Source: Caldisericota bacterium (GTDB lineage: Bacteria; Caldisericota; Caldisericia; Cryosericales; Cryosericaceae). From it: a DNA stretch of 6,383 nucleotides. The translations under genes were made by a program, and so were the position numbers. The notes under the pieces were generated by a model. It worked only from the letters and a program-made list of their open reading frames with translations. It searched no databases and was not told where the DNA came from. Location: positions 1 to 6,383 of the forward strand of contig JAKLHS010000035.1 of the NCBI GenBank assembly GCA_022710025.1, written 5' to 3'. This document shows positions 1 through 6,383 of the stretch, piece by piece. Numbering within the stretch: the stretch's first letter is position 1; the number at the start of each line of letters is the position of its first letter.

Positions 1-1354
1 TGGCACCATCCTTGTGAACGAACAGGAGGTCGCCATCCGCTCGGCGGAAGATGCCATCCATCTCAAGATGGGGATGGTGCATCAGGAGTTTATGCTTATC
101 CCCCGGTTTACGGTTACCCAGAACATCGTTATCGGCGACGAACCCCACAAAGGTCCGTTCTTTGATTACAGCCGTGCCGTCCGCGAGGTGCAGGAATTGT
201 CCGAGCGTGTTTCCCTCACCGTCGATGCCAAGGCTCTTGTCGCCGACCTTCCCGTGGGAGTTCAGCAGCGGGTCGAGATCCTCAAGGTATTGCGAAGAGG
301 CGCCGAGATCCTGATTTTCGACGAGCCGACCGCCGTTCTGACTCCGGAAGAAACAGAAGAACTGTTTGTCACGATGCGCAAGTTGCAGGCCGAAGGCAAA
401 ACTGTCCTGTTCATCAGCCATAAACTCAAAGAGGTCATGGAGATCGCGGACAGGGTGGCAGTTCTGCGCCGTGGAAAGCTGCAGGGCATCGTCAACAAGA
501 AAGACACCAACGAAGAAGAACTGGCTCGCATGATGGTCGGCCGCAATGTCGTCCTCGAGATCCCGCGAGTAGAGGCCCAGCTTGGGCCGCAAGTGTTTTC
601 CTGTCACGACCTGCATGTCAAGAATTACCGGGGCCTGGAAGCGGTCAAGGGCGTCAGCTTCGACGTCCATGGCGGCGAGATCGTCGGCATAGCAGGCGTC
701 CAGGGCAATGGCCAGGACGAACTGGTCAACGCCATGATCGGATTCACTCGTCCTACCTCGGGAACGCTGGGGCTCAACGGCAAGAATCTCCACATGGTCA
801 CCACGGCCGAGTTGCGCCGACAGGGCATGAGCTATATCACCGAAGACCGGGCACGCAGAGGTCTTATCTTGCCATATACGGTCCGCGAGAACGCCGTGAT
901 GGGCCAGCATCTCAACAAACCGTTCAGCAGAGGCATCCGCATAAACTACGAGAAACTCACGGAATTTGCAGAAGGCAAGGTCAAGGAGTACGACATCCGC
1001 CCCGGCGATGTCTACGATACGGCGGGGTCCCTGTCAGGGGGCAATCAGCAGAAGCTGATCCTGGCACGCGAGCTGTCGTTGCCGCACAATTTCCTCATCG
1101 CCTCGCAGCCGACACGTGGGCTGGATGTCGGGGCGACAGAGTTCGTCTACCACAGATTGCTCGATGAGAAGAAAGCCGGCAAGGCTATCCTGCTCATTTC
1201 GCTTGAACTGTCGGAAATCATGGGGCTTGCCGACAGGATCCTCGTGATGTTCGAAGGACGCATCGTGGGCGAGACAACGCCCGATAAGACGACCGAGGAA
1301 GCACTGGGGCTTCTGATGCTCGGCGTCGAAGTTGACAAGAAGGTGATCTCATGA
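1..1354 (+). CDS. Nucleoside/BmpA-type ABC importer, double ATP-binding subunit (5' partial)
   Basis: This is the cytoplasmic ATPase that powers a sugar/nucleoside-type importer (RbsA/YufO/NupO-like). The reading frame is open from base 2 (GTIL before the first GTG at 14), so the gene starts outside the window. About 450 residues are visible against roughly 500-510 in the family, and the missing part includes the first Walker A. The first nucleotide-binding domain shows its Q-loop (MVHQEF, 74-91), a degenerate signature LPVGVQQ (248-268), Walker B ILIFDEPT (308-331) and a switch histidine in FISHKL (419-421). The second domain has a degenerate Walker A GVQGNGQDEL (695-724), signature SLSGGNQQK (about 1028-1054) and SQPTRGLDVGA instead of a normal Walker B (ending 1135). 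One good composite ATP site is therefore expected, a known trait of this family. The TGA stop overlaps the ATG of the next gene (ATGA). The family call is firm; the substrate (purine nucleosides) is inferred from similarity and context. Confidence 0.93.
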   Translation, partial: GTILVNEQEVAIRSAEDAIHLKMGMVHQEFMLIPRFTVTQNIVIGDEPHKGPFFDYSRAVREVQELSERVSLTVDAKALVADLPVGVQQRVEILKVLRRGAEILIFDEPTAVLTPEETEELFVTMRKLQAEGKTVLFISHKLKEVMEIADRVAVLRRGKLQGIVNKKDTNEEELARMMVGRNVVLEIPRVEAQLGPQVFSCHDLHVKNYRGLEAVKGVSFDVHGGEIVGIAGVQGNGQDELVNAMIGFTRPTSGTLGLNGKNLHMVTTAELRRQGMSYITEDRARRGLILPYTVRENAVMGQHLNKPFSRGIRINYEKLTEFAEGKVKEYDIRPGDVYDTAGSLSGGNQQKLILARELSLPHNFLIASQPTRGLDVGATEFVYHRLLDEKKAGKAILLISLELSEIMGLADRILVMFEGRIVGETTPDKTTEEALGLLMLGVEVDKKVIS

Positions 1355-2571
1355 GCGAGACCAGCGTCACGAGAAAGATTCTGAAGCTGTTCGGCATCGA
1401 CAATCATAACCACGCCCGCAGGGACCCCCTCAACGTCTGGGTACCGCTCATCTCCATAGGGCTGGCATTGATCGCCGGCATGATCGTCATCGCCGCTTCC
1501 GGGCGTAACCCCTTTGTCGCCTACGGGTTGCTTTTCGGAGACTCCGGTTTGATCCCGGGAGGGCCGTCCTGGAAGCGTGAGTTTGCGGAATTGCTCATCA
1601 AGAGTGCCATGTACATGGCAACAGGCCTCTCGATCGCCCTCGCTTTCAAGGGCGGCATGTTCAACATCGGCGCAGAGGGCCAATTCTGGGTAGGAGCTAT
1701 CGTGGCGACGTTCTTCGGATATTGGTCCCCCGTTGCCAAGACATTCGGCTTCATGTATACGGCACTCGGCAGCTTCGGCTGGATAGCACAATTGCTGCAT
1801 GGCGGCCTGTGCATCCTCATGGGGATGATAGGTGGCGGTCTGTGGGCTGCTCTTGCAGCGTATTTGAACGTCAAACGCGGAGTCTACATCGTTATCGGCA
1901 CGATCATGCTCAACTGGATTGCATGGTTTCTCATTACGAGCTGGCTCATCATCGGTCCGATGACGCCGCCCACGCAAACGTTTACCTCTGGATCATACTA
2001 CGTTGCCAAAACAGCCGAGCTCATACGCATCCTGCCGCCCACCAGGCTCAACACGAGTATCCTCCTGGTTCTGCTCGCCGCGTACGGCACATGGTTTCTC
2101 CTGTACAAGACAACGATCGGGTATGAAATCCGGGCCATCGGACATACGGCAAATATCGGCAGCGAAGCACCAAAGGCACAGGGTGTCAACATCGGCAAAC
2201 GTACCATCCAGATGATGTTCCTGTCCGGGTGCCTGGCGGGGCTCGGCGGAACGTTCTTCATCCTGGGTATGCAGCGTCAGTTTCCCAATGCGACGGTCAT
2301 GGGATATGGATGGACCGGCATCGGCATCGCCCTCATGGGCCAGAGCGAACCGGTCGGCGTCGTCCTGGCCAGTCTCTTCATCGGCGCCTTGCGCAACGGC
2401 GCTACGTCCATGCAGGTGGCCAATATCCCCAAGACCTTCTCGAATATCATTGAAGGGCTTGCTGTCGGCTTCATCGCGCTCCAGATAGCCGTACGATATT
2501 ACCTCGTGAAATTCCGCGAACGACGTGAGAGCCGCCGAAAAACTACAGCGGACAAGGAGGCGACGGCATGA
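1351..2571 (+). CDS. ABC importer permease, YufP/NupP-like (BPD_transp_2 family)
   Basis: This is one of the two membrane subunits forming the translocation channel of the importer. It has 406 residues, mostly hydrophobic, with about eight to ten predicted membrane segments (for example around residues 31-50, 155-171, 176-201, 235-252, 286-306, 320-346 and 363-383) and short charged ends. Family landmarks are GMFNIGAEGQFWVGA (residues 102-116) and a cytoplasmic coupling loop beginning IRAIG (260-264) that contacts the ATPase. That loop looks about four residues longer than usual. A further stretch around 125-150, between membrane segments, also seems long. The ATG overlaps the upstream stop, and AAGGTG at 1340-1345 lies five bases before it. 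The gene overlaps the second permease by ATGA, so translational coupling is likely. The permease family is certain from the motifs; nucleoside specificity is inferred. Confidence 0.92.
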   Translation: MSETSVTRKILKLFGIDNHNHARRDPLNVWVPLISIGLALIAGMIVIAASGRNPFVAYGLLFGDSGLIPGGPSWKREFAELLIKSAMYMATGLSIALAFKGGMFNIGAEGQFWVGAIVATFFGYWSPVAKTFGFMYTALGSFGWIAQLLHGGLCILMGMIGGGLWAALAAYLNVKRGVYIVIGTIMLNWIAWFLITSWLIIGPMTPPTQTFTSGSYYVAKTAELIRILPPTRLNTSILLVLLAAYGTWFLLYKTTIGYEIRAIGHTANIGSEAPKAQGVNIGKRTIQMMFLSGCLAGLGGTFFILGMQRQFPNATVMGYGWTGIGIALMGQSEPVGVVLASLFIGALRNGATSMQVANIPKTFSNIIEGLAVGFIALQIAVRYYLVKFRERRESRRKTTADKEATA

Positions 2572-3515
2572 ATCTCTCACAGTTCAACCTGACCATTGCA
2601 CAGATGCTCGACTACATGACCCCGATCCTGTTTGCCAGTCTGTGCGGCGTCATCAGTGAAAATTCTGGCGTCGTCAATATCGGACTGGATGGTACGATGC
2701 GCTTTGGCGCCTTTTTTGCATTAGTCGGCACCTATTTCTCCGGTTCGCCCTGGATCGGACTGCTTGTCGGCATCGTGGTCGGTTGTCTCCTCGGTGCGCT
2801 GCACGCATTCATCACAGTAAAGTGGAACGGCGACCAGACGGTAGCCGGCACGGCTGTGAACGTCATCGCGACCGGTCTGATGACCTATCTGCTCGAATAT
2901 ATCTTCAGCACGACAGGCTACTCGCCACAAGTGGAGCATTACTTCGGCGAGCAGGCCTACCGTGTTCACCTGCCGTTCCTCGCCAAGATCCCGGTCCTGG
3001 GAGCGTTCTCAAACCTCTCGTTCATCGTCTGGCTCGGCTTCATCTGCACGATCCTCGTGCATGCCCTGCTGTATCACACGGTGCTCGGTCTCCGCATCCG
3101 CACATGTGGTGAGAACCCGAAAGCGGCGACGAGCCTGGGTCTCGACGTTTTCCGAATCAGATGGCTGTCCGTCATCGTCGGCGCCGCCCTCGCCGGCATC
3201 GGCGGTACTGCTCTTTCCATCAGTTCATTCTCCATGTTCAGTGATGCCATGCCGAACGGGATCGGGTTCATCGGCATGTCCGCTATGATCTTCGGCAAAT
3301 GGACTCCGTTTGGCGCACTTGGAGCAGCTCTTCTTTTCGGTACCGGTCAAACCGTCCAGTCGATCATCGCGGTCACCGGTGTAGCCCCGAACCTGGCACC
3401 CGGCCTCACGTTGATCTTGCCGTACGTCCTGACCCTCGCCGTTCTTGCGGGGTTCGTGGGGAAGTCCGTGGCTCCCGCAGCCGACGGCGCTCCGTATTAC
3501 AAGGAACAGCGATAG
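2568..3515 (+). CDS. ABC importer permease, YufQ/NupQ-like (BPD_transp_2 family)
   Basis: This is the second membrane subunit, the expected heterodimer partner of the preceding permease. It has 315 residues, close to the usual 300-320 for this subunit, with about eight hydrophobic segments. Landmarks are GVVNIGLDGTMRFGAFFA (residues 34-51; the family usually has E where this has D), NGDQTVAGTAVN (87-98), a normal-length coupling loop IRTCGENPKAATSLGL (177-192) and IGMSAMIFGKWTPFGALGAA (235-254). The ATG at 2568 is preceded by a strong AAGGAGG (2554-2560) seven bases away and overlaps the first permease's stop, so this start is well supported. The short C-terminal tail is polar. It acts in the inner membrane with the two upstream gene products and, presumably, a BmpA-like lipoprotein encoded outside the window. 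Confidence 0.93.
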   Translation: MNLSQFNLTIAQMLDYMTPILFASLCGVISENSGVVNIGLDGTMRFGAFFALVGTYFSGSPWIGLLVGIVVGCLLGALHAFITVKWNGDQTVAGTAVNVIATGLMTYLLEYIFSTTGYSPQVEHYFGEQAYRVHLPFLAKIPVLGAFSNLSFIVWLGFICTILVHALLYHTVLGLRIRTCGENPKAATSLGLDVFRIRWLSVIVGAALAGIGGTALSISSFSMFSDAMPNGIGFIGMSAMIFGKWTPFGALGAALLFGTGQTVQSIIAVTGVAPNLAPGLTLILPYVLTLAVLAGFVGKSVAPAADGAPYYKEQR

Positions 3516-3536
3516 ACAGGTATGACATTGTCGTAT

Positions 3537-3557
3537 CCTCCAGGGAGGTGCCTAGTG
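3537..3557 (+). promoter_or_regulatory. Ribosome binding site and GTG start of adenosylhomocysteinase, with facing anti-Shine-Dalgarno
   Basis: AGGGAGG (3542-3548) stands six bases before GTG (3555-3557), an ideal layout that decides the start in favour of this GTG over the in-frame ATG at 3522, which has no good site. Immediately upstream is CCTCC (3537-3541), the exact complement of GGAGG (3544-3548). It could fold back to mask the site, at least as a four-pair stem with a four-base loop. Whether it does so is unknown. Confidence 0.75.
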
Positions 3558-4769
3558 AGTAGTCAGACGGGCGAACAGAAGATGCAATGGGCAATCCGAC
3601 ACATGCCGATCCTTTCTTCGATTGCGAATCGCTTCGAGAAGGAGCGACCCTTCTCCGGGATCAACGTGGTCATAGCCCTGCATCTCGAGGCGAAGACCGC
3701 AAACTTGGCGTATGTCATGCTGCGTGGCGGCGCGAACGTCGCAGTGACGGCCTCCAACCCCATCACGACACAGGATGACGTCGCACAGGCTCTTGCCCAG
3801 AAGGGTGTTGTCGTGTTTGCCAAGCGCGGCGAAACTCCTGAGGAATACAAGGAGTATTTTGGAAAGGTTCTGGCAACGCAGCCGAACCTCATGATCGACG
3901 ACGGTGGAGACCTCGTCAATGCAGTGCATTTCGACCATCCCGAATTGCTGCCGGGCATCATCGGAGCCTGTGAGGAAACCACGACAGGTGTCATTCGGGA
4001 TCGGGCGCTTGCCCGCGCAGGCAAACTGGCGTTTCCGATCATCGGCGTCAATGAAGGGCTCTGCAAACATCTTTTCGACAATCGATACGGTACCGGTCAG
4101 TCGGCGTGGGATGGTATCGTGCGCACGACCAACATGAATGTGGCAGGCAAGGTCGTTGTCGTAGCAGGATATGGCTGGGTCGGAAAGGGTGTCGCCATGC
4201 GAGCACGTGGATTGGGTGCTCAGGTCATCGTCACGGAGGTTGACCCCGTCAAGGCCGTCGAGGCACATCTGGAAGGTTATCTGGTTATGCCGATGCTCCA
4301 GGCTGCCCGTGCCGGCGAGATCTTTGTGACATGCACCGGCGATACCCACGTCATCACCGGGGAACACTTCGCCGCCATGAAAGACGGCGTCATCCTGTGC
4401 AACGCCGGGCATTTCGATGTCGAGGTCGACGTGCGCTACCTGGCCGACAAAGACCCCCGGCATCACGAGGTACGCCATAACATTGAGGAATATACGATCG
4501 ACGGAAAGCGCTACTACGTGCTGGGCGAAGGCAGGCTGGTCAATCTCGCATGCGCAGACGGACATCCCATCGAAATCATGGATCTCACGTTTGCCCTGCA
4601 GGCATTGTCCGCTGAGTATCTGATCAATCACCAGCAGTCGGTCCCGCGCGATCTGATCACCGTGCCCGAAGCGATCGACGACATGGCGTCGCGTGCTTTC
4701 CTGGAGTCCCGGGATATCTCCATCGATACGCTCACGGAGGAACAGCGCCTGTACCAAGATTCTTACTAG
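3555..4769 (+). CDS. ahcY: S-adenosyl-L-homocysteine hydrolase (adenosylhomocysteinase)
   Basis: This cytosolic NAD-dependent enzyme reversibly splits S-adenosylhomocysteine into adenosine and homocysteine, relieving product inhibition of methyltransferases. From the GTG start it has 404 residues: the short form, lacking the insert and C-terminal tail of longer homologues, as in Thermotoga-like bacteria and archaea. Substrate-site motifs are ALHLEAKTA (41-49, H43), DDGGDL (115-120), EETTTGV (140-146), and K171 with D175-N176 in KHLFDNRYGTGQ. The NAD fold follows with GYGWVGKG (205-212), the ribose-binding acidic residue E228 and NAGHFD (283-288). GEGRLVNLACADGHP (324-338) is the usual C-terminal landmark. 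The conserved N-D before the catalytic lysine is N166-E167 here, a mild oddity. The gene follows the importer by 39 bases with no visible terminator or promoter between them, so co-transcription is likely. Function is nearly certain; the direction in the cell may depend on adenosine supply. Confidence 0.96.
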   Translation: MSSQTGEQKMQWAIRHMPILSSIANRFEKERPFSGINVVIALHLEAKTANLAYVMLRGGANVAVTASNPITTQDDVAQALAQKGVVVFAKRGETPEEYKEYFGKVLATQPNLMIDDGGDLVNAVHFDHPELLPGIIGACEETTTGVIRDRALARAGKLAFPIIGVNEGLCKHLFDNRYGTGQSAWDGIVRTTNMNVAGKVVVVAGYGWVGKGVAMRARGLGAQVIVTEVDPVKAVEAHLEGYLVMPMLQAARAGEIFVTCTGDTHVITGEHFAAMKDGVILCNAGHFDVEVDVRYLADKDPRHHEVRHNIEEYTIDGKRYYVLGEGRLVNLACADGHPIEIMDLTFALQALSAEYLINHQQSVPRDLITVPEAIDDMASRAFLESRDISIDTLTEEQRLYQDSY

Positions 4770-4797
4770 CCATTTCCGGAAGACTGCGGCAGAAACT

Positions 4798-4825
4798 CAG
4801 AAGCCGGGCATATGCCCGGCTTCTG
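4798..4825. terminator. Perfect 28-base palindrome, likely bidirectional terminator
   Basis: CAGAAGCCGGGCAT (4798-4811) is followed at once by its exact reverse complement (4812-4825). In RNA this gives a GC-rich stem of about 11-12 pairs closed by a small AT-rich loop. It lies 28 bases after the adenosylhomocysteinase stop and 25 bases beyond the stop of the convergent GGDEF gene, so it can serve both. The downstream U-tract is poor on both strands (CTTCGTTGTT on plus, AGTTTCTG on minus), so it may be a weak intrinsic terminator or mainly a 3'-end stabilising hairpin. Confidence 0.75.
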
Positions 4826-4850
4826 CTTCGTTGTTGGTCGGCTTCGCAAA

Positions 4851-5774
4851 TCAGTTCAACGCGTACCAGTTTCCTCCATCCCGTTTAACCCGATACAGTG
4901 CCTCGTCGGCACGTGCGACGACGTCTGCGGCAGACTTGTCCTTATAGTCGATCATCGAAGCCCCTGTCGACACCGTCACCTCGCGAGGCGTCTGGACTCC
5001 GCCCGGCGAGGAGAGCACGGCATGCTGAACGGCATGTACGATCCTCTCGCTCAGGCGTTCCAACCCCTCCAATTCGATGAGAGGACACACGATGATGAAT
5101 TCGTCCCCGCCGAAGCGCCCGAGGACATCCATGGATCGCAGGCCGGTCTTCAGCGCCGCTGCGACGGTTCTCAGGACTTCATCGCCTGCGAGGTGCCCAA
5201 AACTGTCGTTGATCTCCTTGAACCCATCGACGTCGATCATCACAACGCCGAAGCGCTGATAGTGGCGCTTGAAGAGACCGTATTGCTGATCGAGGATCGT
5301 ATCGACATACCGGCGGTTGTACAAGCTCGTAAGCTCATCGACGATCGACGCGGTAGACAGCTGCTGCAATTTGTCGGCGAGCGTCTTTCCGGCGACCTCC
5401 CGCAGTTCACCGAAGACCTCGACGCCGTAGCGCTGACCTTCGATTTCAAGCATGGAGACTTTGACGTAGACGGCAACGCGTTCGCCGTCTTTCCGTCTGA
5501 GGAAGATATGATCAGTATCTTGACGCTGTCCGGTTTCGATGCACTTTTGCAGGGGACACCCATCAAAACACAGGTTCCTGCCGGACGTATCAACGTGGAC
5601 GAGGATGTTGTCGTAGCAATGCTTACCCAGCACTTCCTCCGAGGCGTAGCCGGTGATTCTCTGCGCTCCCTTGTTCCAGAAGATGATCTCCCGCGACGCT
5701 GTGGTCACGTAGACCCCCTCTGCCACGGCATCCAGCACCTCTCGCAGACTCCTGTCCAATATCCCTGTTTCCAT
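4851..5774 (-). CDS. PAS-GGDEF diguanylate cyclase
   Basis: This is a signalling enzyme expected to make cyclic di-GMP from two GTP. From the ATG at 5774 it has 307 residues. A PAS sensor domain covers about residues 10-120 (VYVTTASREIIFWNKGAQRITGY at its start). A short linker leads to the GGDEF domain at about 140-307. The cyclase shows DELTSLYNRRY (146-156), metal-site MIDVDGFKEIND (179-190), an intact active site RFGGDEF (220-226), and an RSMD product-inhibition site (213-216) exactly five residues before GGDEF. It is therefore probably active and feedback-inhibited. No membrane segment or signal peptide is visible, so it should be cytoplasmic. The PAS domain has clustered cysteines (C53, C69, C73, C78) that could bind a metal or sense redox. 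An in-frame start at 5864 would overlap the upstream gene and add 30 residues of non-family sequence. The chosen start has only a modest purine-rich site (AGGGGCGAG). It lies 41 bases after the exonuclease gene. Confidence 0.92.
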   Translation of the reverse strand: METGILDRSLREVLDAVAEGVYVTTASREIIFWNKGAQRITGYASEEVLGKHCYDNILVHVDTSGRNLCFDGCPLQKCIETGQRQDTDHIFLRRKDGERVAVYVKVSMLEIEGQRYGVEVFGELREVAGKTLADKLQQLSTASIVDELTSLYNRRYVDTILDQQYGLFKRHYQRFGVVMIDVDGFKEINDSFGHLAGDEVLRTVAAALKTGLRSMDVLGRFGGDEFIIVCPLIELEGLERLSERIVHAVQHAVLSSPGGVQTPREVTVSTGASMIDYKDKSAADVVARADEALYRVKRDGGNWYALN

Positions 5775-5815
5775 CTTCTCGCCCCTGTACCTCGGTATAG
5801 GCCTGCTCTGCGTTT

Positions 5816-6383
5816 CTACGACAGGGTCACGACCACCGGCGTGTGATCCGACGGTTTTTCCCATGTCCTGGGATCAACGTCGACATGGCACCCCTCCACT
5901 CTGCCGAGCATCGCCTCTGATGCCCAGGCATAGTCGATGCGCATCCCCATGTGGCGCTTGAACATGTTCATGCGATAGTCCCACCATGTGAATTGCTGTT
6001 CGCTGTAAAACCTGCGAAACACGTCGACGAAACCCCATGCCTGCAACTCTCTCAGCGCGTCGCGCTCTTCCTGCATGAACCCGATCGCGTCCTGCAACTC
6101 GTCCGGTGCCCAGACGTCAATGGATTCCTGGGCAACGTTGAAATCTCCCATGAACAGTACCTTCCGGTCCCGCGGATACGTTTTGTCCAGGTAACTCCTG
6201 AATTCTCTGAAAAACTGCAACTTGTGCAAGAAGGCTTCATCGCCTCGTTCGCCACCATGGGGAAGATATCCGTCGATGAGCGTCATGTCGTCGATATCCG
6301 CCGCGAGGATCCGGCTCGGATCGTTGCCGTTCCAACCTTTGACGACGTTGGACAGGCCTACTTTCGAAACGATGGCCACACCG
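5816..6383 (-). CDS. xth: Exonuclease III family AP endonuclease (5' partial)
   Basis: This is a Mg-dependent DNA repair nuclease that cuts at abasic sites and removes 3' blocks in base excision repair. Only the C-terminal 188 residues or so are in the window, against a family length near 255-270; the frame is open to the edge (GVAIVSK), so the GTG at 6379 is not the true start. Visible landmarks in order are IDGYLPHGGERG, the catalytic GDFN (6137-6148; Asp and Asn), AQESIDVW, GFVDVFR, FTWWDYR, GMRIDYAWAS (Asp) and the closing PSDHTPVVVTL with the catalytic SDH histidine near the end. All key residues in the visible part are intact and the C-terminus is complete. It is followed by the PAS-GGDEF gene in the same direction. 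The family is certain; exonuclease III rather than another AP endonuclease of the same superfamily rests on the WWDYR and RIDY motifs. Confidence 0.94.
   Translation of the reverse strand, partial: GVAIVSKVGLSNVVKGWNGNDPSRILAADIDDMTLIDGYLPHGGERGDEAFLHKLQFFREFRSYLDKTYPRDRKVLFMGDFNVAQESIDVWAPDELQDAIGFMQEERDALRELQAWGFVDVFRRFYSEQQFTWWDYRMNMFKRHMGMRIDYAWASEAMLGRVEGCHVDVDPRTWEKPSDHTPVVVTLS

Noticed and set aside
1147..1977. A 276-codon minus-strand open frame across the ATPase-permease junction, and another at 1993-2580.
   Set aside because: Both lie wholly antisense to well-supported importer genes and their translations look like antisense composition, with no family motifs.
3522..3554. ATG at 3522 as the start of adenosylhomocysteinase.
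   Set aside because: It has no good ribosome binding site, whereas the GTG at 3555 has an ideal one and gives the expected 404-residue length.
3552..4757. A 401-codon open frame on the minus strand covering nearly all of the adenosylhomocysteinase gene.
   Set aside because: The plus-strand frame is an unmistakable conserved enzyme. The antisense translation shows no recognisable domain, and long antisense open frames are common in GC-rich genes.
5784..5801. Imperfect hairpin CCTGTACC-TC-GGTATAGG in the gap between the exonuclease and GGDEF genes.
   Set aside because: On the minus strand, where the genes are transcribed, one pair becomes an A-C mismatch, and there is no U-tract; the support is too weak for a terminator.
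4812..5846. A 344-codon open frame on the plus strand antisense to the PAS-GGDEF gene.
   Set aside because: It starts inside the terminator hairpin, has no recognisable motif, and mirrors a clear PAS-GGDEF coding frame.
5775..5864. Upstream extension of the GGDEF protein to an ATG at 5864.
   Set aside because: It would overlap the end of the exonuclease gene by 49 bases and adds 30 residues unlike any PAS domain; the ATG at 5774 begins just before the PAS homology.

Overview
The window holds six protein genes from a bacterium with fairly GC-rich DNA. Four genes lie on the plus strand and two on the minus strand, and the two groups converge. The first and last genes run off the window edges. 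A canonical GGDEF protein makes a bacterium much more likely than an archaeon. The short (404-residue) adenosylhomocysteinase resembles the type found in Thermotoga-like bacteria and archaea, which hints at a deep-branching anaerobic bacterial lineage. This placement is a low-confidence inference from remembered family features.

Plus strand, 1-4769: a tightly packed, probably single transcription unit. It contains the ATP-binding subunit of a nucleoside/BmpA-type ABC importer (5' end missing), then its two membrane permeases, each overlapping the previous gene by ATGA. After a 39-base gap comes S-adenosyl-L-homocysteine hydrolase, starting at a GTG with a strong ribosome binding site. The substrate-binding lipoprotein expected for this importer is not in the window and probably lies upstream. 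Together the set suggests a link between purine nucleoside uptake and the adenosine-releasing step of the methyl cycle.

4770-4850: a short convergent intergenic region dominated by a perfect 28-base palindrome, probably a terminator shared by both strands.

Minus strand, 6383-4851: the C-terminal part of an exonuclease III family AP endonuclease, then, 41 bases downstream, a PAS-GGDEF diguanylate cyclase with an intact active site, an intact product-inhibition site and a cysteine cluster in its PAS domain. These two may be co-transcribed but have no obvious functional link.

I see no RNA genes, mobile elements, CRISPR arrays or phage genes, and nothing that amounts to an undescribed system. 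The points most worth checking are the importer-hydrolase coupling, the cysteine cluster of the PAS domain, and a substitution next to the hydrolase active site.
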